Source: Streptomyces vietnamensis
GTDB lineage: Bacteria > Actinomycetota > Actinomycetes > Streptomycetales > Streptomycetaceae
DNA: 64,000 nucleotides
NCBI RefSeq assembly: GCF_000830005.1
Contig: NZ_CP010407.1
Location: 248,001-312,000, forward strand
Direction: 5' to 3'
The notes below the pieces were generated by a model. It made no database searches, was not told the origin of the DNA, and worked only from the letters and a program-made list of their open reading frames with translations. Positions 44,040 to 51,667 of this stretch are shown here, piece after piece. Within the stretch, counting starts at the first letter, position 1. Each line of letters opens with the position of its first letter. The translations under genes were made by a program, and so were the position numbers.

Positions 44040-44555
44040 TCAGGATTCGTCGCCGATGTCGTCGACCAGGTCGTCCTGGACCCGCAGCCCCGCCACCCAC
44101 AGCGGCAGGATCCAGTGCACGGCGAGCACACCGACGAGGACCGGGGCGACGGCCGCCCGGAGGGGCGCGTCCGTCAGGAAGCCGTACGCACCGGCGCCGG
44201 CCGCTGCGGCCACGAGCAGCCACAGGGTGATGCGGTGTGCCAGGGCGCGTACCCGGTCGCGTTCGACCAGCTGGCGCTCGTCGAGCATCCGGCCGCGCAG
44301 CTCGAGCAGGCCTCGGGTGGAGCCGTTGAGCATGCCGGTGAGCAGGACCCAGGGCAGCATCACCACGGCGACGACGACGGCAGGGCCGTATCCGGGCCCG
44401 AAGACCGTGGCGATCCAGGCGCCCACTCCGGTGAGGGTGAGGGCGAAGTGAGCCCCCACCAGAAGGCGGCGCCGGGTCGCGGTGGCGTAGGCCGCGGCTG
44501 CCCGGCGGTCGTTCATCACGGCGTACATCCGTCGGTCGTAGCGCGTCGCGGTCAT
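44040..44555 (-). CDS. Hypothetical membrane protein partnered with an XRE regulator
   Basis: 171 residues with four hydrophobic helices (VGAHFALTLTGVGAWIATVF, AVVVAVVMLPWVLLTGML, ITLWLLVAAAAGAGAYGFL, APVLVGVLAVHWILPLWV) separated by a basic/acidic loop (RGRMLDERQLVERDRVRAL). ATG at 44555 shares one base with the regulator stop (TGATG), so the two are coupled. This pair, a short YgzD/XRE-type regulator with a polytopic membrane protein, is common in actinobacteria. Function is unknown. Confidence 0.82.
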   Translation of the reverse strand: MTATRYDRRMYAVMNDRRAAAAYATATRRRLLVGAHFALTLTGVGAWIATVFGPGYGPAVVVAVVMLPWVLLTGMLNGSTRGLLELRGRMLDERQLVERDRVRALAHRITLWLLVAAAAGAGAYGFLTDAPLRAAVAPVLVGVLAVHWILPLWVAGLRVQDDLVDDIGDES

Positions 44556-44800
44556 CACTGCTTCCTCCCGTAGACCTCGTCGGTGAGCGGCTGGAACGGC
44601 TCCAGGGAGAACAGCGCCTCCACCGGCAGCCCGAAGAACCGGGCCATCTTCAGGGCCAGGTCGAGGCTGGGGTTGTACTGGCCGCGTTCGATGTAGCCGA
44701 TGGTCTGGTAGTGGACGCCCACTGCCTCGGCCAGTGCCTGTCGCGACACTTTCCGCTCTGCTCTGACAACGGCCAGCCTGTTGTGTACCTGCTCGCTCAT
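44555..44800 (-). CDS. Short XRE-family regulator
   Basis: 81 residues that are almost entirely a helix-turn-helix: LAVVRAERKVSRQALAEAV then GVHYQTIGYIERGQYNPSLD, followed by a short tail (FFGLPVEALFSLEPF). ATG at 44800. The upstream TGTAGTACTTCTTATACA contains matching TGTA/TACA ends and a TATACA -10, so autoregulation is plausible. It precedes the four-helix membrane protein in one operon. Confidence 0.9.
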   Translation of the reverse strand: MSEQVHNRLAVVRAERKVSRQALAEAVGVHYQTIGYIERGQYNPSLDLALKMARFFGLPVEALFSLEPFQPLTDEVYGRKQ

Positions 44801-44844
44801 GTATAAGAAGTACTACATCTGAATGCAGGAGCACAACATTCTGG

Positions 44845-45642
44845 GTGGGGGCTTCTCTGTGGATGCTGCGCGCCCAGAAGGCTTTTGCCGGCTCAACCGC
44901 AGGTGGTCGCCGCCGCTCCGGCAAGGGCATCCGTGTTCCTCAGCAGGACATCGAGCATTACCGCGACACCTGGATCGAGCACGGTGTACCAGCCGCGGAG
45001 CGGCCTTCCAGGACCGTTGGGGCGGTCTCGCGCTGTCGCCGGCGCCGTTCTACGAGAGCGGCCCGCGCTTCCTGGGTGCGGACGTTCCCGAGGGCTCGGC
45101 CACTGAGGGCTGGTGGATCCCGGCCGGGGACTGTCGGTATTCCATGGCCTACGGATTCATGATCGGCCCCGGTGGCGAGTTCGGGATCCACGGTTACCGT
45201 TGGGCGCCACCGCATGCAAGCACCGATGGCTGGGTGGAATCGTTGGCGCTCGCCAACCACGCGAGAGGCTGGGCCACAACCATCACGAGGATCACCGGTG
45301 GGGCCGTCGACTCCCTGGACCTCGAAAGGTACGAGCCCGTACCTGAAGTGCAGGGCTTGACCGACCACTGGTGGCGGGGCAAGGACCGGACGATCGCTGG
45401 CCTTCGTGACGAATGCCGAGCGGGCGATGGTGATGCTGCTCGAAGACGAGAGCGATCCCGGCAAGCATGCCGTGACCCCGGAAGTCGAGGGATCGAGCGA
45501 CGGGTTCGTCCTCTCCAATGGGCAGGACGACGAGTACCCGGACGAAGACACTGTGCCCATCGGTGAGGCGCTCAGGATCGTCGAGCACATCGTCGGCACA
45601 GGATCCTGGCCTGCGGACGCGCGCTGGGTGGTCGATTGCTGA
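44845..45642 (+). pseudogene. Frameshifted immunity-type gene (SUKH-like plus Imm1-like parts)
   Basis: Three frames each carry consecutive coding sequence. Frame A (44845 to about 45000): IRVPQQDIEHYRDTWIEHGV. Frame B (about 45000-45395): AAFQDRWGGLALSPAPFYES, GWWIPAGDCRYSMAYGFMIG, SLALANHARGWATTITRITG, similar to SUKH/SMI1-type immunity proteins. Frame C (to 45642): FVTNAERAMVMLLEDE, GFVLSNGQDDEYPDEDTVP then IGEALRIVEHIVGTGSWP, like Imm1 proteins. Two indels therefore break it. Members of these families neutralise toxins of contact-dependent or secreted polymorphic systems. No toxin gene is visible. Confidence 0.6.
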
Positions 45643-45651
45643 CGCCTGGGC

Positions 45652-45849
45652 CTACCGCCAGGCCCGGATGAGGATGGCGGCGAGGACGGTGGATTCCCAG
45701 GTCAGGGCGATGGCCAGGTCGAGGAAGGCGAGGAAGCGCAAGCCCTTTTGAGGCGGCGGTAGCCGAAGAGCCAGGCGATCGACCGTTCGATCTTCCAGCG
45801 GTACCGACCGAGGCGCCCGCGGCCGGCATCATGCCGCACGAGCATCACG
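45652..45849 (-). mobile_element. Second IS5-type transposase remnant
   Basis: The minus strand reads GRLGRYRWKIERSIAWLFG then YRRLK, the conserved C-terminal E-containing block of IS5-group transposases. After one frameshift it continues GLRFLAFLDLAIALTWES and stops at 45652. The remnant abuts the stop of the DinB gene, so insertion may have trimmed that gene. No inverted repeats seen. Confidence 0.68.
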
Positions 45850-46455
45850 TCACGCCACGTGAGACATCCTCTGAGCCTTGATCGGCGCGGCCGACCTGGC
45901 GGCCTGCTCGATCTTCGCGCGGTAGGCCGCACGGGCTTCCTCGTCGATCTGCTTCTCGTGTTCGGGGCGCATCCCGGTCCGGCCGTCCAGGCCCTCGCGC
46001 AGGATGTCGGCGTGCCCGGCATGCCGGTTGGTCTCGCCGAGGACGTGGACCATGACGGCGAACAGGTTCGTGTGGGAGTGGGGCTCCGGCCACCACGGCA
46101 CGTGGCCGGGGGCGTCGAGGGAAAGCGCGTTGATCGTCGCGTCCGAGTGTTCCCACGTGCGCCGGTAGAACCCGATGATCTGGTCGCGGGTCTCGTCCTC
46201 GGCGGCCCACTGGTCGCTGCCGTCGTGGTCCTGCCACCGGGGCAGCGGTTCCGGGGAAGGGCGGTCGAAGACCTCGCCGAAGTACCTGGCCTCGACGGTG
46301 GCCACGTGTTTGACCAGGCCGAGGAGGTTGGTCCCGGTCGCCGTCAGAGGCCGGCGGGCGTCGTACTCGGACAAGCCGTCGAGTTTCCAGAGCAGTGCCT
46401 CGCGGTCCCGCCGCAGTCTCCCGTGCAGGTTGTCCTTCGCGAATTCATCGATCAT
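45850..46455 (-). CDS. DinB/DUF664-family protein
   Basis: 201 residues forming a four-helix DinB-type bundle. The metal-binding histidines are visible in GLVKHVATVEARYFGEVF and HVLGETNRHAGHADILREG, and WxxH-type residues between helices are present. Such proteins are thiol-dependent S-transferases or related enzymes, including mycothiol-dependent ones in actinobacteria. ATG at 46455 has GGAAGG upstream. ATG at 46473 is an alternative. The C-terminus runs directly into transposase debris. Confidence 0.87.
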   Translation of the reverse strand: MIDEFAKDNLHGRLRRDREALLWKLDGLSEYDARRPLTATGTNLLGLVKHVATVEARYFGEVFDRPSPEPLPRWQDHDGSDQWAAEDETRDQIIGFYRRTWEHSDATINALSLDAPGHVPWWPEPHSHTNLFAVMVHVLGETNRHAGHADILREGLDGRTGMRPEHEKQIDEEARAAYRAKIEQAARSAAPIKAQRMSHVA

Positions 46456-46488
46456 GTGGCATGAACCTTCCATGGGCTGTTCGTGGTT

Positions 46489-46662
46489 TCAAGATTCCGT
46501 CGAGTGGTTCGGGACAGGGACCGGGGATGTGGGCGGGTGCCAGGTGAGAACCCAGCCGGCGGTAAGCGCCGCCGCGCCGCCCGCCAGGGCGATCGCGCCG
46601 CCCGTTCCGATGCCCGCGGCCACCGAGCCGAAGCAGGCCGGCCCGACACCCTGAAGCGTCAT
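46489..46662 (-). pseudogene. C-terminal stump of an MFS transporter
   Basis: 57 codons encode TLQGVGPACFGSVAAGIGTG and GAIALAGGAAALTAGWVLTW and a polar tail, ending at 46489. The QGxGPAxFG and the last helix are typical of the final two segments of drug-efflux MFS proteins. The first ten helices are missing. It starts 90 bases from, and divergent to, an ArsR-type regulator, the arrangement of such exporters, so the exporter was lost while its regulator survived. Confidence 0.62.
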
Positions 46663-46701
46663 GGCGCCCAGCCTCGACGTGCACCCCAGCCACTCACCAC
46701 T

Positions 46702-46721
46702 GATTCGTCGGTGGACGAATC
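46702..46721. promoter_or_regulatory. Palindrome GATTCGTC-GGTG-GACGAATC
   Basis: Perfect 8-base arms between the MFS stump and the divergent ArsR-type gene, 30 bases before its GTG. Length and spacing suit an ArsR-family dimer. Confidence 0.65.
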
Positions 46722-46751
46722 CAAACAGACGTCCCCCGGTAGCATCGCGAG

Positions 46752-47729
46752 GTGCTCCGCTTCGAAGTCTCCGTCGAGGACCTGCTGCGCAGCCGCTTCG
46801 CGCTGTCGCCCGCGCTGGACCTCTGCTTGCTGCTGCGCTCGCTCGCCGGCCAGGGCCGGCCGCTGCCGCGCGCCTGGGCCGCCCGGCTCCTGCCGGCCTT
46901 CGAACGGCTTCGCCGCGAGACCGAGCTGGACGCCGTCCTCGCGCTGCAGACCCCGCAAGGCGGACCGAACTTCGTCGCCCCGCCCCCGCGCGGCCTCAAC
47001 CAGACCTGGGCGGACGACCTGGCCATGATCCGGGCCACACCGCTGGAAGCGGCCCGCCACGAGTTCGCCGCCACCGCGACCGGCCCGTCCGCCCGTGATC
47101 CCCGCGTACGCGCAGTGCTGGACTCGCCGGACGCCGTCTCCAGGATCGCCGAGGCGATGGACCGGGCGTGGCACGAGCTGCTCGCCGCGGACTGGCCGCA
47201 ACTGCGCGCGGTCTGTGAGCGCGATGTCGTGCACCGGGTGGGTGTGATCGGCGAACACGGATGGGCCGCGGCCATCGAGAGCCTGCACCCGGGCATCGCC
47301 TGGCGCGCCGGTGGTATCGAGATCGGCTTCTTGCGAGGCGGAACGGTCCGCCTCGCCGGCGACGGGCTCCTGCTGATCCCTTCGGTCGTCGTCGGGCATA
47401 TCGCCGCCCACCACGAAGACCCCTGGCCCAAGACCTTGGTCTACCGTGCCCGCGGCACCGCCGCCCTGTGGGGCGAACAGGGGACCGTCCCCCAACCGGA
47501 CGCGCTGACCGCCCTGGTCGGCCGGGCCCGAGCCCGGCTGCTGTTGGCGCTGGACGCCCCTGCCAGTACCAGCCACCTCGCCCGAAGCCTCGCCATGGCA
47601 CCCGGCGCGGTAGGAGACCACCTCGCCATCCTGCGAGGCGCGGGGCTGCTCGTCCGCGCCCGGTCCGGACGGTCGGTGCTCTACCGGCGCACCCCGCTCG
47701 GCGAGGCACTGGTCGCCGGTTCGGGCTGA
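46752..47729 (+). CDS. ArsR-type winged-helix regulator with large N-terminal domain
   Basis: 325 residues. The C-terminal winged HTH reads RLLLALDAPASTSHLARSL then AMAPGAVGDHLAILRGAGLLV and ends in a wing (SGRSVLYRRTPLGEAL). The N-terminal 240 residues match the DUF5937-type domain of actinobacterial ArsR proteins (FEVSVEDLLRSRFALSPALD, GIEIGFLRGGTVRLAGDG). GTG at 46752. It likely sensed a compound exported by the now truncated MFS protein. It could have other targets. Confidence 0.85.
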   Translation: MLRFEVSVEDLLRSRFALSPALDLCLLLRSLAGQGRPLPRAWAARLLPAFERLRRETELDAVLALQTPQGGPNFVAPPPRGLNQTWADDLAMIRATPLEAARHEFAATATGPSARDPRVRAVLDSPDAVSRIAEAMDRAWHELLAADWPQLRAVCERDVVHRVGVIGEHGWAAAIESLHPGIAWRAGGIEIGFLRGGTVRLAGDGLLLIPSVVVGHIAAHHEDPWPKTLVYRARGTAALWGEQGTVPQPDALTALVGRARARLLLALDAPASTSHLARSLAMAPGAVGDHLAILRGAGLLVRARSGRSVLYRRTPLGEALVAGSG

Positions 47730-48080
47730 AGGCTCGGATCAGCACTGCTTTTTGAGGCGCCGCCGGCTCGGCGTTCGGCGAGCAGGAGTTCGTGCCACTG
47801 CTGCCACACGCCGGCCTCCTTCCAGTCTGGACCCCCGGGAGCGAGACCAGGCCGGGGCCTACGGCCGGGTCAGGACCGGCGTGCTCGAGCGTCTGCGCTC
47901 GGCATCCGAGAGACTTCCCGATGGCGTCGAGCTGGACATGGGGGGTGCCGTGAACGGCCACCGGATCGGGACAGCGGTGCGGACAGCGGTGCCCGGCGCC
48001 CCGGAGAGGCCGCGCTGCCTCCCGTCGGACGGGAGGCAGCCGGGGGCCGACCGGCGCCGTCGTGCGCCGGTCTCTGCCTG
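47730..48080. other. 351-bp interval without a supported gene
   Basis: Apart from the terminator at 48014-48040 I see no gene. A plus-strand frame from 47752 and long minus-strand frames lack start signals and protein-like composition. The stretch may be debris from a lost gene. Confidence 0.5.
48014..48040 (-). terminator. Terminator of the DD-carboxypeptidase gene
   Basis: Perfect 12-bp stem GCTGCCTCCCGT / ACGGGAGGCAGC with a CGG loop, 41 bases past the minus-strand stop. One of the strongest hairpins in the window. Confidence 0.82.
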
Positions 48081-48968
48081 TTACCTGGTGAAGCCGTAGT
48101 CCAGCAGCTTCTTGACGTCGGCCGCCCTGTTCGCCTCGGACGGCGCGCCGAGCACCGTGCCGATGACCGTCTTGGTGCCGCGGGTGGCCGCGAAGACGAG
48201 GCAGTACTTGGCCTGCGGACCCGAACCGGTCTTCACGCCGATCGCACCGCTGTACGTGCTCAGCAGCTTGTTCGTGTTGGTCCACAACATGTAGCGGTAA
48301 CCGCCGCTCTTCGTGGTCACCTTCTGGCTCGTGGACTTCGTCTTGACGACGGTGCGGAAGGTGGAGTTCTTCATCGCACTGCTCGCGATCTTCGTCAGAT
48401 CGCGCGGAGTCGAGTAGTTCTGCCCGCTGCCTATGCCGTCGAACGAGTCGAAGTGGGTGTTCCTCAGGCCGAGCCTCCTCGCCTCGTCGTTCATCTTCCC
48501 GATGAACGACTTGACGCGGGCGTCCCGCGTGGTGCCGCTGCCGAACTTGTCGGCCAGCGCGTAGGCGGCATCGCACCCCGACGGCAGCATGAGGCCGTAG
48601 AGGAGCTGTCGGACCGTCACCTTGTCCCCGACGATGAGCCGGGCCGAGGAGGCGTTCTTGGCAACGATGTAGTCGCTGTAGGCCTTCTGGATCGTGACCT
48701 TGGCGTCGAGGTTGAGGTTCGGCTGGGACAGCACCACCTTCGCGGTCATGATCTTCGTGGTGGAGCCGGTCGACCGGCGGGTGTCCGCGGCCTTCCCGTA
48801 CAGCGTCGTACCCGTCCCGTTGTTCATGACGAAGCCGCCCGGGGCGGTGATCGACGGGGCGGGCGTCGCGGCGTGCGCCTGGCCGGCGAAGAGGCCGCCG
48901 GCCAGTACGGCCGAGGCCGTGAGCGAGACGGTCACGGCGCTGCGCAGGCCGAGTGTCGGAGTCAGCAA
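48081..48968 (-). CDS. D-alanyl-D-alanine carboxypeptidase, S11 family
   Basis: 295 residues. A signal peptide (residues 1-33, ending GQAHA) precedes the penicillin-binding domain. Active-site motifs: S69-x-x-K72 in TGSTTKIM, SGC in MLPSGCDAAYAL (usual SxN altered) and KTG in IGVKTGSGPQ. It trims the terminal D-Ala of peptidoglycan stem peptides outside the membrane. TTG at 48968 with AAGGG upstream. There is no C-terminal amphipathic anchor, so it is probably secreted. A strong terminator follows. Confidence 0.9.
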   Translation of the reverse strand: MLTPTLGLRSAVTVSLTASAVLAGGLFAGQAHAATPAPSITAPGGFVMNNGTGTTLYGKAADTRRSTGSTTKIMTAKVVLSQPNLNLDAKVTIQKAYSDYIVAKNASSARLIVGDKVTVRQLLYGLMLPSGCDAAYALADKFGSGTTRDARVKSFIGKMNDEARRLGLRNTHFDSFDGIGSGQNYSTPRDLTKIASSAMKNSTFRTVVKTKSTSQKVTTKSGGYRYMLWTNTNKLLSTYSGAIGVKTGSGPQAKYCLVFAATRGTKTVIGTVLGAPSEANRAADVKKLLDYGFTR

Positions 48969-49176
48969 AGTCTTCTGCCCTTGGTAGGAATCGATGTCTT
49001 CCAGGTCCGCATGCGCCCGACACGCGTCGCGCGGGAAGCCGGCTCAGGTTCTGCCGAGTCCTGCGACGGCACCGGACACGGACCCGGCGCATAGAAGACG
49101 CCCGAGAGGGCTCAAGGGATGCACTGGGGGGCCGTGAACTTCCTCGCGTTTTCGGCGACGCCCCGTGGTCGCCGGA

Positions 49177-49392
49177 TCAACGCCCCTGGCGCCGCCGCGC
49201 ATCGAACCGGACCAGCACCCGCACCACACGCCACACCGCGGCGAGGGAGGCCAGCACGGCCCCCACCACGAGCAGGGCTCTCCCGGCGGGTCCGGAGACA
49301 CCGACGATCAGTGCCGGCACCAGGAGCAGTCCGAACACGAGCGCGGCCAGGACGGCTGCCGTCACCAGGGCGAACATGATCTCCACCGTCAT
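49177..49392 (-). CDS. Small two-helix membrane protein
   Basis: 71 residues: helix 1 VEIMFALVTAAVLAALVFGL and on into LLVPALIVGV, helix 2 AGRALLVVGAVLASLAAVW, then a basic tail (RVLVRFDARRRQGR). ATG at 49392 has GAAGGA four bases upstream. The frame is open further upstream through an imperfect MDGG repeat, so a longer form is possible. Function unknown. Confidence 0.68.
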   Translation of the reverse strand: MTVEIMFALVTAAVLAALVFGLLLVPALIVGVSGPAGRALLVVGAVLASLAAVWRVVRVLVRFDARRRQGR

Positions 49393-49426
49393 CGCGTCCT
49401 TCTCCCACCGCGACTCTCGCCCCATG

Positions 49427-49462
49427 TCCATGCCGCCATCCATGCCGCCATCCATGCCGCGA
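49427..49462. repeat. 12-bp tandem repeat TCCATGCCGCCA x3
   Basis: Three units at 49427, 49439 and 49451, the last with one change, just upstream of the small membrane protein. If translated they encode MDGG repeats. Confidence 0.75.
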
Positions 49463-49616
49463 GTTTCACACAGCGTCCGGACCGGCAGGCCCTCGTACGC
49501 GAAATCTCGCGTGTTCCCTTCCTCGCTCGGGGAGAGAACCGCAGTACAGAGGCGGTATCGCGGCGTGATCCACTGGGTCCGCACCGCAGGGAGCGGTGCG
49601 TGAGGAGTGTGAAGCC

Positions 49617-50081
49617 ATGTCCGACACCGCCGCCGTCGTGGTCCGTCCGGTCCGGGAGGGCGACTTCGACCAGTGGCGTGCCCTCTACCGGGGGTACGCC
49701 GACTTCTACCGGGTCGAGCAGACCGAGGAGGCCGCGCGCCTCGTCTGGTCCTGGATCCACGACCCCGGCCACGAGGTGGAGGGTCTCGTGGCCGAAGGCG
49801 CCGACGGGCGGCTCGTCGGGCTCGCGCACTTCCGGCCCTTCGCGCGCCCGCTGTCCGCCACCGTCGGCGGCTGGCTCGACGACCTCTTCGTGGACCCGGC
49901 GAGCCGCGGCTCCGGCGTGGTGGACCTGCTGCTCGGTGCTCTGCGCGACATCGGGGCCGAGCGCGGCTGGAGCGTCGTCCGCTGGATCACCGCCGACGAC
50001 AACCACCGCGCCCGTTCCAAGTACGACCAGGTGGCCACGCGCACCATGTGGATCACGTACGACATGGCCCCCGAGGCCTGA
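49617..50081 (+). CDS. GNAT-family N-acetyltransferase
   Basis: 154 residues of GNAT fold: VVVRPVREGDFDQWRALYRG, LVGLAHFRPFARPLS, the acetyl-CoA loop DDLFVDPASRGSGVVDLLLG and C-terminal VVRWITADDNHRARSKYDQV. The pyrophosphate loop keeps the R-G-x-G/A pattern. ATG at 49617 follows GAGGAG. The acceptor is unknown. It lies upstream of the peptide-export cassette but is separated from it by 350 bases and a hairpin, so there is no evidence they work together. Confidence 0.9.
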   Translation: MSDTAAVVVRPVREGDFDQWRALYRGYADFYRVEQTEEAARLVWSWIHDPGHEVEGLVAEGADGRLVGLAHFRPFARPLSATVGGWLDDLFVDPASRGSGVVDLLLGALRDIGAERGWSVVRWITADDNHRARSKYDQVATRTMWITYDMAPEA

Positions 50082-50435
50082 GAGTTCGGCCGGCCCCTCG
50101 CCCGCCGCGCACTGCCGGAAACCTGCACAACGTGTGCGTGTGGAGGGGCGACTCCTTCACCTTTCCCCGACACCGAGCGGGGCGGGGCCGCCCGGACGAA
50201 CCCCTTCTGTCCCTTTAAGTACCCCGCTCATGGCGGGGCGGTCGAATCTGTTACTCGGATCCGAGGAGAAGGTGTCGGCATTCGGTGAAATTGAAGACAC
50301 GGCCGCTTCCCGACGTGCAGAAACGCCCCCGTCCACGCGTCAACCGAATTTCTCCGGTCAGCCGTTCACGTGATTTGATCAATCTCGCTGCGGCCGCAGA
50401 AGACGGATTCCCCCCATGAACGAAGGGTGCGCATC
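50082..50435. promoter_or_regulatory. 354-bp region upstream of the double-glycine peptide gene
   Basis: Contains a small hairpin CCCCGC-TCATG-GCGGGG (50222-50238) that may terminate the GNAT gene, a perfect palindrome CTCGGATCCGAG (50254-50265), and a lower-GC stretch (50250-50410) that should hold the peptide-gene promoter. A 33-codon frame (GTG 50272 to 50373, peptide SAFGEIEDTAASRRAE...) has GAGGAG too close to its start, so it is only a possibility. Confidence 0.45.
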
Positions 50436-50675
50436 ATGCGTCACGACCTTGAGACCGCTGAGATCTCCGACGCCGACCTCGACGCCGTTTCCGGTGGTCT
50501 CGTCACCATCTCCGGCGGCCTCGCCGGCGCTGTGACCGGCGACGTCACCAACATCCTCGGCACCGTCGGCTCCCTCCAGACGGTCCAGGGCGTCGAGGGC
50601 CTCGCCGCCGGCGTTCCCGGCCTGGTCTCCGGCATCGCCGGCGTCTCGGTGAACGCCGGCATCGCCGGTCTCTGA
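50436..50675 (+). CDS. Double-glycine leader peptide precursor, glycine-rich core
   Basis: 79 residues. The leader RHDLETAEISDADLDAVSGG is acidic and ends in Gly-Gly (20-21), with a second SGG at 27-28. The core (LAGAVTGDVTNILGTVGSL, then GLAAGVPGLVSGIAGVSVN, ending AGIAGL) is hydrophobic, rich in Gly/Ala/Val, has no Cys, and shows GxxxG-like spacing. ATG at 50436 follows CGAAGGG. A strong hairpin after the gene separates it from the exporter genes, typical of precursors made in excess. It is probably cleaved and secreted by the C39 transporter downstream. Activity, as bacteriocin or signal, is unknown. Confidence 0.82.
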   Translation: MRHDLETAEISDADLDAVSGGLVTISGGLAGAVTGDVTNILGTVGSLQTVQGVEGLAAGVPGLVSGIAGVSVNAGIAGL

Positions 50676-50752
50676 GCCGAAGAGCCGAAAAGCCGAAAGG
50701 TCAAGCGGCCGAACGGCCGAACAGGCCCATAGGCGGGTAGTTGAATGACGGT

Positions 50753-50789
50753 CGTGGATCCCGGAGCCGGTTCGGTTCCGGGATCCACG
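50753..50789 (+). terminator. Hairpin between precursor and export genes
   Basis: Perfect 13-bp stem built on GTGGATCCCGGA / TCCGGGATCCAC with an 11-nt loop. Just before it, the hexamer GCCGAA recurs five times (50678-50715). It should cut transcription after the precursor and allow partial read-through to the exporter. Confidence 0.8.
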
Positions 50790-50860
50790 GTCGCCTCTGA
50801 GATCGACCGCGGATATTCGACCGCGGGAAAAGTTGCAGAATGCAGTCGAAGGAATAGTCC

Positions 50861-51667
50861 GTGCAGTTCCGCCGCAATGCGCTTTCCAAGCTGCAATCGC
50901 CCGAAGAACTCGACGTGCCCGTGCGTTTCGCGCGCCCGCAGGGCCGCCTCGTGCTCGCCGTCACCGTCGTCGTCATGGCCGCCGCGGGCTTCTGGGCCCT
51001 CACCGGTTCGGTGACGTCCAAGCTGACCGCCCCCGGTCTCCTCACCCACGGCGAGGGAACGTATCTCCTCCAGAGCCCCGTCGCCGGTCAGGTCACCGAG
51101 GTCCTCGTCGAGGAGGGCCGGTCCGTCGCCGCCGGCGCGCCCCTGCTGACCGTTCGTACGGAGCGGGGCGACCGGCCCGTCCGTGCCGTCGCCGGCGGCC
51201 GCGTCACCACCCTGTACGCCAGGCTGGGTTCGGTCGTGACCACCGGTGCCGACGTGGCGACCGTCGAGCGCGTGACCGACCCGGCCGCCCCCTTGGTGGC
51301 CGTCCTGTACCTGCCGGGCGACAGCGCCGCCACGATCCGCGCGGGCGCCCCGGTCGACCTCGGCGTCCAGTCCGCCCCGCGCGACCGGTTCGGCGTGCTC
51401 CACGGCCGGGTCACCGCCGTGGGCCGCACCCCCCAGACGCAGGCGCAGCTCCGTTCCTTCCTCGGCGACGGCGGGCTCGCCGCGCAGTTCTCCCGGCAGG
51501 GCGATCCGGTCGCGGTGCTCGTGGCCCTGGACCGCTCGGCCGCCACCGCCTCCGGATACGCCTGGTCCTCCACGGACGGGCCCCCGCACGCCCCCGTCTC
51601 CGGCACGCCCGTCACCGGCTCCGTCCACCTCGCCGCGCAGCGCCCCGTCGACTGGCTGCTGCCGTGA
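50861..51667 (+). CDS. HlyD-like adaptor of an NHLM-type peptide export system
   Basis: 268 residues. One membrane helix near residues 29-50 (LVLAVTVVVMAAAGFWAL), then a lipoyl-like barrel (GTYLLQSPVAGQVTEVLVEE then GRSVAAGAPLLTV) and a second beta domain. This is the short actinobacterial form of HlyD/membrane-fusion adaptor that accompanies peptidase ABC transporters. GTG at 50861 with GAAGGA upstream. The stop overlaps the next start (GTGA, 51664-51667). It links the two exporters to the cell exterior. Confidence 0.85.
   Translation: MQFRRNALSKLQSPEELDVPVRFARPQGRLVLAVTVVVMAAAGFWALTGSVTSKLTAPGLLTHGEGTYLLQSPVAGQVTEVLVEEGRSVAAGAPLLTVRTERGDRPVRAVAGGRVTTLYARLGSVVTTGADVATVERVTDPAAPLVAVLYLPGDSAATIRAGAPVDLGVQSAPRDRFGVLHGRVTAVGRTPQTQAQLRSFLGDGGLAAQFSRQGDPVAVLVALDRSAATASGYAWSSTDGPPHAPVSGTPVTGSVHLAAQRPVDWLLP

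Noticed and set aside
46996..49092. 698-codon minus-strand frame
   Set aside because: Shadow of the ArsR-type gene and of the carboxypeptidase. Composition is Arg/Pro-rich and start is unsupported.
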